Source: Sphingomonas sp. RIT328
GTDB lineage: Bacteria > Pseudomonadota > Alphaproteobacteria > Sphingomonadales > Sphingomonadaceae
Direction: 5' to 3'
DNA length: 64,000 nucleotides
NCBI RefSeq assembly: GCF_000632225.1
Contig: NZ_JFYV01000023.1
Location: 186,001-250,000, forward strand
How positions within the stretch are numbered: position 1 is the first letter of the stretch; every line of letters begins with the position of its first letter. Both the position numbers and the translations under genes were made by a program. The notes beneath the pieces are model-generated. The model saw only the letters and a list, made by a program, of their open reading frames with translations, searched no databases and was not told the DNA's origin. Shown here piece by piece: positions 54,750-64,000 of this stretch.

Positions 54750-56924
54750 ATGCTGCTACAGTACGATCTCGTCGAAGTCGCGGGAGATCCACCGATCCTG
54801 TTGAAGGTGGTCTGGGCCGATGCGGCTCGTGGCTTGTTCGCGTTGAAGGATGCAGGGACGCCGAACGAATGGCCCCGGCTTTACGACCTGCCGGAGGTGA
54901 CCGAGTTGGTCGCCTCCGGTCTCTGGACTCCGCGCCCTGGCGAAATGCCCTTGTTCCGTGATCCGGCATACCTTCCCGAGGAGCACAGAAACCACCGTGA
55001 CCATCATTGGAGCGCACTCCAGTCTCTCATCGAGGATAGTCTACCGAGGCTGTTCTTGAAGCGTGACAGGTGCATGCTTCTGAAAGAAGCGTCGGAAACG
55101 TTCGGAATTCCGTTAAGGACGATGCGCCGCGATCTGCAGCGTCTGTTCGATCGGGGCATTCACCGAGACGCACTCCTGCCTGATTGGCATCATGTCGGCA
55201 ATCCGGGCAAACCGAGGCTGGCAACGGAGGAAGGCGTAAAGCGCGGACGAAAGCCGTCGGGCGACGCAAAGCCAGGCGTCAACGTCACCGAGAGCATCCG
55301 GCGCCTCTTCATGATCGCCTCGGACATCGGCAGTCGCAATCGCAAGATGACGCTGCTCGACACGTATCATCTGTGCATGCGCATGTTCTTCGCAGAGGAT
55401 GTCGGCGAGATCACTGGCGGGAAAAGCCGGCTGATCGCGGTGGGCGAGTACCAGGAACGTGGGCTCCCGCGGTACGAGCAATTCGCCTATCATGTGCGCA
55501 AGGAGGTGGATGTTCTCGACGCGCTGCGTCGGCGCATCGGCGGTCGTCAGTACGAGATGAAGAAGCGCGCACTGCTGTCGAACTCAACGCAGGAGGCGTG
55601 GGGACCAGCCGCCCGATACCAGATCGATGCAACCGTCCTCGACGTCTACATCCGTTCGCGCAAAAGCAAGAAGCGAGTGGTCGGTCGACCGACCCTCTAC
55701 GTCGTCATCGATGTCTTCTCGCGCATGATCGTTGGCATATCGGTGACGCTTGAACACCCCTCATGGGCATCGGCGATGATGGCACTCGCCAATGCTGTCG
55801 GGGACAAGGTGAAGTTCTGCGAACGCTACGGTATCACGATCACACCCGAAGAATGGCCCTGCAACCACATATGCGGGATCCTGGAGGGCGATCGCGGCGA
55901 GATCGAGTCCGCGAACATCGATCACGTGCTCCAGCGCTTCAACATGACCGTGGAGAACGCCGCGGCTTTTCGGGCCGACTGGAAGGGGATCGTCGAATCC
56001 CGTTTTCGCATCCTGCAGCAATCGTTCAAGGCCTACGTCGACGGCTATGTCGAGACCGATTTCAGGGTGCGCGGGGGCAAGGACTACCGCCTCGATGCCG
56101 TGCTGGACATCGATGAGCTCACCCGGATCATCATCCGTAATGTCCTTCATTACAACAATGCGCACGAGTTGACGAAATATCCGCGGCATCCCGGCATGAC
56201 CGAGGACCGCGTACCGTCCGTTCCGAGGGAGATATGGAATTGGGGCGTCGCGAACGTCGGTGGATTGCCACGCACGCCACGCGAAGACGTGTTTGCGTTT
56301 TCTCTGATGCCGACAATGAAAACGTCGGTGAGACGGGAAGGCATATACTTTCACGGCCGCCACTACACCTGCCACCACGCCGTAGTGAACAAGTGGTTTG
56401 AAAAGGCCGGTGAGGCCCGGTTCTCGGTGACCATCAGCTACGACAAACGAGACAGTGATGAGATCTACGTCCACGATCCCAAGGATCCGAAGGGCTTCCA
56501 CGTTGCCGTGCTGACGCCTGGCAGCCGCCACCAAAAGGGCATGAACGGCTGGGAGACCGACGCGAGCCTGAAGGAGGACAAGCGCATCGCGCAGGAACGG
56601 CGTGACGAGCAGACCCTCGAGAAGGCCGCGACCGATGCTGCCAACGAGCGAGAGGTGGAGGAAGCTCGCCGCAAAGCGGCGCTCAAGCCGGACCTGCGGT
56701 CTGCCGCTCAGAAAGTCAGCAACATCCGTCAGGATCGCAGCGACGAGCAAGCGACCGAAATTTTGGGAGAAGTGGCAGACTTCAGATCGCTGCTCCGTCC
56801 CGACCCGCCGACTACTGGCGGCACAGACCCGACACCCCTCGGGCAGGTGAACGGCTCGTCATCGGGCAATTCCCGCCCGAGCGTGCGTGAACGATTGCGA
56901 GCGGCAGGAAGGATTAGGTCATGA
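54750..56924 (+). CDS. tnsB: TnsB transposase (DDE)
   Basis: A 724-aa DDE transposase: N-terminal DNA-binding domains (residues 90-290), rve core with Asp293 (YQIDATVLDVY), Asp381 (ILEGDRGEIES) and Glu416 (KGIVESRFR), a DD35E spacing, then a beta-barrel and a long charged, coiled C-terminus (RIAQERRDEQTLEKA...) that should bind TnsC. The ATG at 54750 is 4 bases after the tnsA stop. It binds the repeated end sites and joins the 3' ends to target DNA. It overlaps tnsC by ATGA. Confidence 0.95.
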   Translation: MLLQYDLVEVAGDPPILLKVVWADAARGLFALKDAGTPNEWPRLYDLPEVTELVASGLWTPRPGEMPLFRDPAYLPEEHRNHRDHHWSALQSLIEDSLPRLFLKRDRCMLLKEASETFGIPLRTMRRDLQRLFDRGIHRDALLPDWHHVGNPGKPRLATEEGVKRGRKPSGDAKPGVNVTESIRRLFMIASDIGSRNRKMTLLDTYHLCMRMFFAEDVGEITGGKSRLIAVGEYQERGLPRYEQFAYHVRKEVDVLDALRRRIGGRQYEMKKRALLSNSTQEAWGPAARYQIDATVLDVYIRSRKSKKRVVGRPTLYVVIDVFSRMIVGISVTLEHPSWASAMMALANAVGDKVKFCERYGITITPEEWPCNHICGILEGDRGEIESANIDHVLQRFNMTVENAAAFRADWKGIVESRFRILQQSFKAYVDGYVETDFRVRGGKDYRLDAVLDIDELTRIIIRNVLHYNNAHELTKYPRHPGMTEDRVPSVPREIWNWGVANVGGLPRTPREDVFAFSLMPTMKTSVRREGIYFHGRHYTCHHAVVNKWFEKAGEARFSVTISYDKRDSDEIYVHDPKDPKGFHVAVLTPGSRHQKGMNGWETDASLKEDKRIAQERRDEQTLEKAATDAANEREVEEARRKAALKPDLRSAAQKVSNIRQDRSDEQATEILGEVADFRSLLRPDPPTTGGTDPTPLGQVNGSSSGNSRPSVRERLRAAGRIRS

Positions 56925-58549
56925 AGGACGCGGCCTGGTTGCCAGAATACGAGAACAATCCCTTCACCAAGGTCCTCGGCCCGCCGCCGGATTTTGCCCG
57001 GCAGTACGAGATTCTCGAGGCGAAGCCCGACTTCGACCCGGCTGAACGCGAATTACCGCATCATCTGCGGCGTCATGCAGTGCTGCGGCTCTTCGACATC
57101 ATGGCGCCGCTGGAGCGACAGGTAGACGCCGTCGAACGCGTCCATATGATCGTCCGGCAGGGTTACAAGGCGCGAGATCCGGCAAAGGGGCTGCACAAGC
57201 GACAGTTCCTGGCGAGCGCGTCGGCGATTGAACGGTTCGCCGAGGGTCTGCCCATCGACGAGGCGACATCGCTGATTGCCGTCGAGCATGGCAGTGCGGC
57301 AGTCGGCTTTGCTCTGCTTGGCGATCCGGGCATGGGCAAGACGCGAACGGTCGGCCGGATACTTGCATCACTCCCGCGCATCGCAAGGCCGGAAGGACTA
57401 TCGTACGAGGTGGTGCAGTTGCCGTATCTGAAGGTGGAGGCACCCTCCACCGGTGGACGTCGCGCGCTGTGTATCGACCTGATCACTGCGGTCGACGAGG
57501 TGCTGGGGACGAACTACGTTAACACCTTCGTCAAGTCGAAGGTGACCACCGAACGATTGATGCTGCACGCGCAGCACCTCGCAAATCTTCACGCGATCGG
57601 GCTCCTCGTCATCGATGAGGTGCAGCACCTCCTTCTGTCGCGGGACGGCGTGAAGCCGGTCATGAACTTCCTCGTCACGCTGGTGAACCGGCTCGGCATC
57701 CCCGTGATGCTGATCGGCACCAATGAGGCACGCCCGGTAATCGAGGGATCCTTCCGGAACGCTCGCCGGGCGATGGGGCTCGGTCAGCTGAACTGGCCGC
57801 GTTTGAGGCGCGGCGAAGAGTGGGAAGACTGGCTGGCACAGGTCTGGGGCTACCAATGGACCAAGGTCGAAACTCCGCTCACGCCCGATCTCAGCGAGGC
57901 GATGTTCGACGAATGTCAGGGCGTAATTGACGTCGCCATGAAGCTGTTCCTGCTGACCCAGTTTCGAGCCATCCTGAACAATGAGGTTCGCGATCTTCCC
58001 GAAATCATCACGCCGGAACTCATCCGGGCGATAGCCAAGGAAGAATTCAAGGTAATCGCACCCATGATACAGGCCATGCGGGACGGCCGCGACGATGTTC
58101 TCGCCGCCTATCCGGATCTTGAGGATTTCCACGCTCACATAAACCGGCTGTTGGCCGGTGACACCAATATGGCCATGGACGAATTCAGGCAGTTGCGTGC
58201 GCTGCGCGAACGCGTCGCCGAGGCTCGCCGCGAATCCGCCGAGGCTCCGTGGATGGGATTAAAAGCCGGTCTTCTGACACGGGGTCATGCACCCGAGGTC
58301 GTGGATCGCGTGATCGCGGAGGCGATTCGGCGCAACGCGGCCGACGATCTTTTCGGCATGGCTGACACCATCAACGTGCTCCTCGAAACGGAACCCAAAC
58401 CGACCAGGAAGCCCCCCGTGAAGCGAGCCGTGAAAGCTCCGCCTGCAGGTAGCATTCAGGACGTCGGTCGCGCGGCTGCCGGGGACGTTCACGCGAAAAT
58501 GTCAGCCGCCGGCATGATCAGCACATTGGACGACGTGTTGTCGGCGTGA
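56921..58549 (+). CDS. tnsC: TnsC AAA+ transposition regulator
   Basis: A 542-aa ATPase: Walker A GDPGMGKT at 134-141, Walker B LLVIDEVQHL (Asp232, Glu233), and sensor motif LIGTNEARPVIEGSF. It assembles on target DNA marked by a TniQ protein and activates TnsAB. Length and organisation are those of Tn7 TnsC. The stop overlaps the TniQ GTG start by GTGA, so the four transposition genes are one operon. Confidence 0.95.
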   Translation: MKDAAWLPEYENNPFTKVLGPPPDFARQYEILEAKPDFDPAERELPHHLRRHAVLRLFDIMAPLERQVDAVERVHMIVRQGYKARDPAKGLHKRQFLASASAIERFAEGLPIDEATSLIAVEHGSAAVGFALLGDPGMGKTRTVGRILASLPRIARPEGLSYEVVQLPYLKVEAPSTGGRRALCIDLITAVDEVLGTNYVNTFVKSKVTTERLMLHAQHLANLHAIGLLVIDEVQHLLLSRDGVKPVMNFLVTLVNRLGIPVMLIGTNEARPVIEGSFRNARRAMGLGQLNWPRLRRGEEWEDWLAQVWGYQWTKVETPLTPDLSEAMFDECQGVIDVAMKLFLLTQFRAILNNEVRDLPEIITPELIRAIAKEEFKVIAPMIQAMRDGRDDVLAAYPDLEDFHAHINRLLAGDTNMAMDEFRQLRALRERVAEARRESAEAPWMGLKAGLLTRGHAPEVVDRVIAEAIRRNAADDLFGMADTINVLLETEPKPTRKPPVKRAVKAPPAGSIQDVGRAAAGDVHAKMSAAGMISTLDDVLSA

Positions 58550-60243
58550 CTGTGTACCGCCCCGATATCCACGCAGATGAGCTTGTTTACGGAATAATGG
58601 CCCGCAGGCGTCATCATCTGGGCCAGCCGTCGAATGCGGCGGCTGGCGTGGATGTCTTTGGTACGAGAATGACGGTGGCGGCGCCCGACCTTCCCGGGCA
58701 TCTGCCGGAAGTGGCGGCTGCCCTGGGCTTGCCGGTGGACTGCCTGATCGAGGGGCATACCCTCCTCCCCTACTATCTGGCTTTCCAGTCTTCGGACGTT
58801 CGACGGCGTGCGATTGACGTTATGCGTCGCGGGGATGCCACACGCGTGCATCACTGGCTGGGCTTGACGGCCTTCCGGGTCGACGCGCCCAAGGTTCTTC
58901 GGTTTTGCCCTGCGTGCCACGTCGATGAAATGGACCGGCTCGGGGAGCGGCTATGGCTGCGCGCCCACCAGCTGCCGGGATCGGTCGTCTGCCATGTGCA
59001 TGGCGAAGTGCTACGATCTAGCCGAGTATTTCCGCGTCAGCTCAGGCGAAACCAGTTCATGCGCGCCACCGATGAATCCTGCCCTGTCCCTCCTGTTGCG
59101 AGGATTCGTCCATCGGCACTGCCTGTGCTGCTCGACATCGCTAAACGGCAGGCCGCGCTTTGTTGCGAACCGCGTCAGCCTCGATCCGCCACGGATTGGA
59201 TGCCGCTGTATCGGCGGCGGCTTGCCGAGGCGGGGTTGATGCGCTCGCGCCACAAGGTCGATCAGCGGCGCCTCGCCGACGCATTGTCGGATCACTTCGG
59301 CGCGTCAGCGGCCTATCTGCCGCAAGCCTGCCGCCAGCTTGGTGCGGGAGGATGGCAGGAGGAGCTCGTCCGTACGCATCGAAGGGCGATACACCCGCTG
59401 CTCCATGTGATGATGGAATCCTTCCTCGATGTCGCCGCGCCGGTGACCGATCCGTTCGGCCGCGGCCCTTGGCCGTGCTTGAACCCTCTTTCCGAACACA
59501 ACGGCGACCACCGCATCCGCGAGATGGATCGCTATCGAAACCGCGACGCCGTGGTCGGCGTTTTCGCCTGTGACTGCGGCCATTCCTACACTCGTGGAAT
59601 TAGCCCGGAGGGCGTTCTGCTACCACCGCGGCTGAGATCTGCGGGCCCGCTGCTGGATAAAGCATTGCATCGCCTCGTCCGCCCGGGCGCGCCGTTGCGC
59701 GAGACGGCAAGGCGGGTCGGCATGGACCCGAAGACCATGATCCGTCATGCGCTTTCGTTGGGGCTCGCCATACCATGGACCACCCGGTCGTCAGGACGTG
59801 CGATCGCTCCGTCCATCCGGGCTGAGCTGCCCGACGACGGCCACATGCCAAAGCCGAAGGTTCGAAGCGTTCGAAAGGCCCGGGTCGATTGGCAATCGAT
59901 GGACATCGATGTGGCGGCAAAGCTGAGAGGCGCGGCGCGGTTGATCGCTGCCGAACTGCCGCCGCGCCGCGTCACGCTTGCCGAGCTCGAGCGTCGGGTG
60001 GCCTCGGTCGGTTGGATCGCAAAGCGCCGGGGCAAGCTTCCGAGTTGCGCATCGACGGTCGTGGACGTGGCCGAAGGGCTGGACGACTTTCAACGACGTC
60101 GAGCGAGATATTTCTGCCGGTTGCTGGGGGATGGCGCTCCCGCTTGGCAGGTCATGCGCGCGGCCGGGCTCAGGTGCCGTCACCTCGGGATGATCGAGGA
60201 CGAATTGCGCGATCTCCGGAGGCCGATCCGCCGCGCGGCGTGA
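58546..60243 (+). CDS. tnsD: TnsD/TniQ target-selection protein, right copy
   Basis: A 565-aa TniQ protein with the N-terminal TniQ domain (YRPDIHADELVYGIMARRRH), a zinc finger (Cys121, Cys124, Cys149, His152), a second Cys cluster ACDCGHSYTR near 348 and C-terminal HTH-like repeats (LRETARRVGMDPKTMIRHAL). It is the last gene of the tns operon. As a full-length TnsD-like protein beside the glmS site it is the favoured candidate for recognising glmS, but the left copy is also possible. GTG start, overlapping tnsC. Confidence 0.9.
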   Translation: MTVYRPDIHADELVYGIMARRRHHLGQPSNAAAGVDVFGTRMTVAAPDLPGHLPEVAAALGLPVDCLIEGHTLLPYYLAFQSSDVRRRAIDVMRRGDATRVHHWLGLTAFRVDAPKVLRFCPACHVDEMDRLGERLWLRAHQLPGSVVCHVHGEVLRSSRVFPRQLRRNQFMRATDESCPVPPVARIRPSALPVLLDIAKRQAALCCEPRQPRSATDWMPLYRRRLAEAGLMRSRHKVDQRRLADALSDHFGASAAYLPQACRQLGAGGWQEELVRTHRRAIHPLLHVMMESFLDVAAPVTDPFGRGPWPCLNPLSEHNGDHRIREMDRYRNRDAVVGVFACDCGHSYTRGISPEGVLLPPRLRSAGPLLDKALHRLVRPGAPLRETARRVGMDPKTMIRHALSLGLAIPWTTRSSGRAIAPSIRAELPDDGHMPKPKVRSVRKARVDWQSMDIDVAAKLRGAARLIAAELPPRRVTLAELERRVASVGWIAKRRGKLPSCASTVVDVAEGLDDFQRRRARYFCRLLGDGAPAWQVMRAAGLRCRHLGMIEDELRDLRRPIRRAA

Positions 60244-60314
60244 CGCGGAGGAGCTGGAGTCTCCTGCCGATGTCAGGATGGTTTTTCGAGGACAAGACCG
60301 TCAGCCCATCCGCA

Positions 60315-60632
60315 AACACCAAGCTCTATTCCTGACCCCTCGAGCGGTGACCGTTGGAAACGGACAATCTTTATTACCGACCTTTTCGCCGATCTCGGCG
60401 ACGATGCGCGGAAATGGACAATCTTTATTCCTGACCATTTCATCATTTTGCACGGCGGCGGGCGAAAATGGACAATCTTTATTCCGGTGTCATTTTCAAG
60501 AGAATGACAAGCATTTCGATAAATTGGGCGGAATGGACAAGCTATATTCCAGAGTTTGCCCGTCGTAAAACGGACAAACTCTGGAATTGGACAAACTATA
60601 TTTTTTTGGACAATCTTTATTCAATGTCCACA
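60315..60632. repeat. Right transposon end with a TnsB-site array
   Basis: Sites in inverted orientation to the left end lie at about 60319 (degenerate), 60360, 60414, 60468, 60533, 60570 (partial), 60589 (partial) and 60607; the best copies read ATGGACAATCTTTATTCC. The tip GTCCACA ends at 60632, followed by the target duplication CCAGA (60633-60637). The outermost sites are packed closely, as in the Tn7 right end. Confidence 0.9.
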
Positions 60633-60637
60633 CCAGA
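60633..60637. repeat. Target-site duplication, right copy (CCAGA)
   Basis: CCAGA directly follows the right tip and matches the left copy at 25027-25031. It starts 23 bases and ends 19 bases downstream of the glmS stop codon, in the position used by Tn7 at attTn7. Confidence 0.93.
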
Positions 60638-60655
60638 CGTGCGGGGATCCGCGTC

Positions 60656-62479
<1,824 letters not shown>

Positions 62480-62493
62480 AGTCGGTACTGCCT

Positions 62494-62871
62494 TCAGATC
62501 AGGTAGGGGACGCGGATGCCCGGCATGGATGCCGGAAAATCGCGAATATTTCGAGTAACAAGAGTGCGACCATATCGCATTGCGCTGGCAAGGATGATCG
62601 CATCCGGCGATTTCAGCCGCAAGCGTTCGCGGCGCAACGCCGCGGCGCGCAGGGCGATATCGGCATCGATCTCATCGACGTTGAAGCCATGCAGGAACGC
62701 CTCCGCCTCCCGCACCAACTCCGGCATGCCTTTGGCGAGCACTTCCACCCAGACCATCCGACTGACCCAAGCGCCGCCGGCGTCGCGGGCACGCCGAATC
62801 TCTTCACGGGCCGGGATGAAGCCCGCCAGAGCATCGATGACGATGTTCGAATCGAAGGTCGCAGTGATCAT
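62494..62871 (-). CDS. PIN-domain toxin, VapC-like
   Basis: A 125-aa PIN-domain ribonuclease: Asp7 (ATFDSNIVIDAL), Glu43 (MVWVEVLAK), Asp90 (RLKSPDAIILASAM) and Asp111 (TLVTRNIRDF) form the acidic metal site. It overlaps its antitoxin gene by ATGA and is 14 bases from glmS. It probably cleaves RNA when freed from the antitoxin. Confidence 0.9.
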   Translation of the reverse strand: MITATFDSNIVIDALAGFIPAREEIRRARDAGGAWVSRMVWVEVLAKGMPELVREAEAFLHGFNVDEIDADIALRAAALRRERLRLKSPDAIILASAMRYGRTLVTRNIRDFPASMPGIRVPYLI

Positions 62872-63242
62872 GCCGGATCGGGATAGATCGGCTCGGGATA
62901 GCGACCGGCCACCATGTCCAGATAGACCTGGCGTTGCCGGTCGTCCTCGGCGTCGAACAGATCGGGGAATTCCGCTTTGACCGCTTCGTAATCATCGTCC
63001 CACGGTCGCGTCCAGCTGGCCCGTTCGCGCCGCTGCCATTCGACGGCATCGCCGATATCGGTGCGGTCCTTCCACAATCCGAACCCGCGATCGAGCCAGT
63101 CCCCGTTCTCCGACTGGGACTGCGCCCGGAACGTCGATACCGCCTCGCGGAGCATCGCCGCGCGCGACCGGCCGAGCGCGGCGGCGCGCTGATCGAGCCA
63201 TTGCAGATCATCGGCTGGGATGTCGGCGAGCACGCGGGTCAT
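62868..63242 (-). CDS. Ribbon-helix-helix antitoxin of the PIN toxin
   Basis: A 124-aa protein: residues 1-45 form a ribbon-helix-helix (TRVLADIPADDLQWLDQRAA, ALGRSRAAMLREAVSTF), and the long acidic C-terminal half (WTRPWDDDYEAVKAEFPDLF) probably wraps the toxin. The extended tail is longer than in most VapB antitoxins. It lies next to a palindromic operator. Confidence 0.85.
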   Translation of the reverse strand: MTRVLADIPADDLQWLDQRAAALGRSRAAMLREAVSTFRAQSQSENGDWLDRGFGLWKDRTDIGDAVEWQRRERASWTRPWDDDYEAVKAEFPDLFDAEDDRQRQVYLDMVAGRYPEPIYPDPA

Positions 63243-63249
63243 GCCGGTA

Positions 63250-63270
63250 TGATATCACGCAGTGATATCA
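63250..63270. promoter_or_regulatory. Toxin-antitoxin operator
   Basis: TGATATCA at 63250-63257 and again at 63263-63270, itself palindromic, spaced 5 bases; together a longer dyad 7 bases upstream of the antitoxin start. It overlaps the glmU stop codon (63268-63270). RHH antitoxins bind such repeated sites for autoregulation. Confidence 0.75.
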
Positions 63271-64000
63271 CCCACCACCCTTGCGCGCCGCCATCATCGC
63301 GCGGAAGCGCGTCGCCCAGCCGGGCTTGGCGACCTGCGGCGGGCGGACGAGCGCCAGCGCCCCGGCCTCGACATCCTGCGTCACCACCGATCCCGCCGCG
63401 ACGATCGCGCCGTCGCCGATCGCCACCGGCGCGACCAGCGCCGAATTCGACCCGATGAACGCGCCCGCGCCGATCTGCGTCTTATACTTGAAGAAGCCGT
63501 CGTAATTGCAGGTGATCGTCCCGGCGCCGATGTTGGCGGCGGCGCCGATGCTCGCATCGCCGACATAGGACAGGTGGTTGACCTTGGCACCCTCGCCGAC
63601 CGTCGCCTTCTTGATCTCGACGAAATTGCCGACCTTGGCCTTGGCGCCGAGCACCGCGCCGGGGCGCAGCCGCGCATAGGGGCCGACCTCCGCCTTCGGG
63701 CCGACCGAGGCGCCCTCGACATGGCTGAAGGCGTGGATCGTCGCGCCGTCGGCGATGCTGACGCCGGGGCCGAAGACGACATGCGGCTCGATCACCACGT
63801 CGCGGCCGATGACGGTGTCGTGCGCGAACCACACCGTCTCGGGCGCGATCAGCGTCGCGCCCGCCGCCATCGCCTGCGCGCGGCGCTCCGCCTGCCAGCC
63901 CGCCTCGACCGCGGCGAGTTCGCCGCGGCTGTTGATGCCGGCGACCTCGACCTCGCCGGTCTCGATGCACACCGCGCGGCCACCCTCGGCGATCGCCAGC
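63268..64000 (-). CDS. glmU: GlmU, C-terminal part (bifunctional UDP-GlcNAc enzyme)
   Basis: Only the 3' part is in the window; the frame runs to the edge with [16 protein letters not shown], so the 5' half lies outside. The sequence includes the end of the uridylyltransferase domain ([20 protein letters not shown]) and the left-handed beta-helix acetyltransferase domain ([53 protein letters not shown]). GlmU acetylates glucosamine-1-phosphate and forms UDP-GlcNAc, two steps after GlmS. The toxin-antitoxin pair lies between the two glm genes. Confidence 0.97.
   Translation of the reverse strand, partial: LAIAEGGRAVCIETGEVEVAGINSRGELAAVEAGWQAERRAQAMAAGATLIAPETVWFAHDTVIGRDVVIEPHVVFGPGVSIADGATIHAFSHVEGASVGPKAEVGPYARLRPGAVLGAKAKVGNFVEIKKATVGEGAKVNHLSYVGDASIGAAANIGAGTITCNYDGFFKYKTQIGAGAFIGSNSALVAPVAIGDGAIVAAGSVVTQDVEAGALALVRPPQVAKPGWATRFRAMMAARKGGG

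Larger units (their letters stand above)
25032..60632. mobile_element. Complete Tn7-like transposon (35.6 kb) in the glmS attachment site
   Basis: Both tips start TGTGGAC and match at 23 of the first 27 bases when inverted. Each end carries about seven spaced copies of a TnsB-type site (GAATAAAGATTGTCC-like). A perfect 5-bp duplication CCAGA flanks the element (25027-25031 and 60633-60637), the length made by Tn7 transposases. The right tip is 23 bases from the glmS stop codon. TnsA, TnsB, TnsC and TniQ genes are complete at the right end and a second TniQ gene is at the left end. All sequence between is cargo. Every expected part is intact, so the insertion may be recent and the element active. 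Confidence 0.95.

Noticed and set aside
60315..60632. AT-rich regularly repeated motifs that might suggest a CRISPR array
   Set aside because: Spacing is irregular, units are about 17 bases and degenerate, and they are mirrored at the other end of the element; they are transposase binding sites. No cas genes are present, so this is not a CRISPR-associated transposon.

Overview
The window looks like the chromosome of an alphaproteobacterium of the Sphingomonadales (Sphingomonas-like). This rests on high GC, the style of the proteins (DUF1476/BolA/Grx4 cluster, DUF5076, Ala/Pro-rich TonB receptor), alphaproteobacterial GTTC-N7-GTTC LexA site, and GC-rich palindromic repeats of the kind common in sphingomonads. 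No taxon can be proven from one window.

Housekeeping left flank, 1-24.9 kb, mostly on the minus strand: RNase T2 (partial), nadC/nadA, a LACTB2-like hydrolase with a DUF4230 protein, a BlaI/BlaR1-type sensor pair with its palindromic operator, grxD-bolA-DUF1476, leuC-leuD with a 35-aa membrane peptide between them, a quinone oxidoreductase, a GST, a CoA-transferase operon (scoA-acid phosphatase-DUF5076-scoB), ppdK, glyQ-glyS, TraB/GumN, rplY, and a divergent MerR regulator/glutaredoxin-MauE pair. A family of GC-rich inverted-repeat arms sits in the glyQ-glyS-traB stretch. One pair is inserted in frame inside glyS, one pair brackets and partly encodes a DUF559 nuclease, and one pair encloses only about 70 bp downstream of the TraB gene.

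From 25032 to 60632 lies a complete, apparently intact 35.6-kb Tn7-like transposon. Both tips begin TGTGGAC, each end carries about seven repeats of a GAATAAAGATTGTCC-like site, the flanks are a perfect 5-bp duplication (CCAGA), and the right tip lies just downstream of the glmS stop codon, the classical attTn7 position. TnsA, TnsB, TnsC and a TnsD/TniQ protein are at the right end; a second TnsD/TniQ protein is at the left end, so the element has two candidate target selectors.

Cargo, left to right: an unknown gene pair; an unknown protein, a PAS/HWE histidine kinase and a DEDDh exonuclease in one operon; an HTH regulator with an IetAS-type antiphage module (AAA ATPase plus subtilase) and an unrecognised third, translationally coupled gene; an SOS-box-controlled UmuD/UmuC mutagenic polymerase pair; DedA; a broken glycosyltransferase; a five-gene operon TolC-MFP-RND-beta-propeller-PAP2; a two-component system; a class A acid phosphatase with a TonB-dependent receptor; a small membrane protein; a lipoprotein-like isoaspartyl methyltransferase; and a winged-helix protein just ahead of tnsA that may regulate transposition.

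Right flank, 60.6-64 kb: glmS (attTn7), a VapBC-like toxin-antitoxin pair with a palindromic operator, and the 3' part of glmU. The genes glmS and glmU both serve UDP-GlcNAc synthesis. No rRNA, convincing tRNA or CRISPR array was seen.
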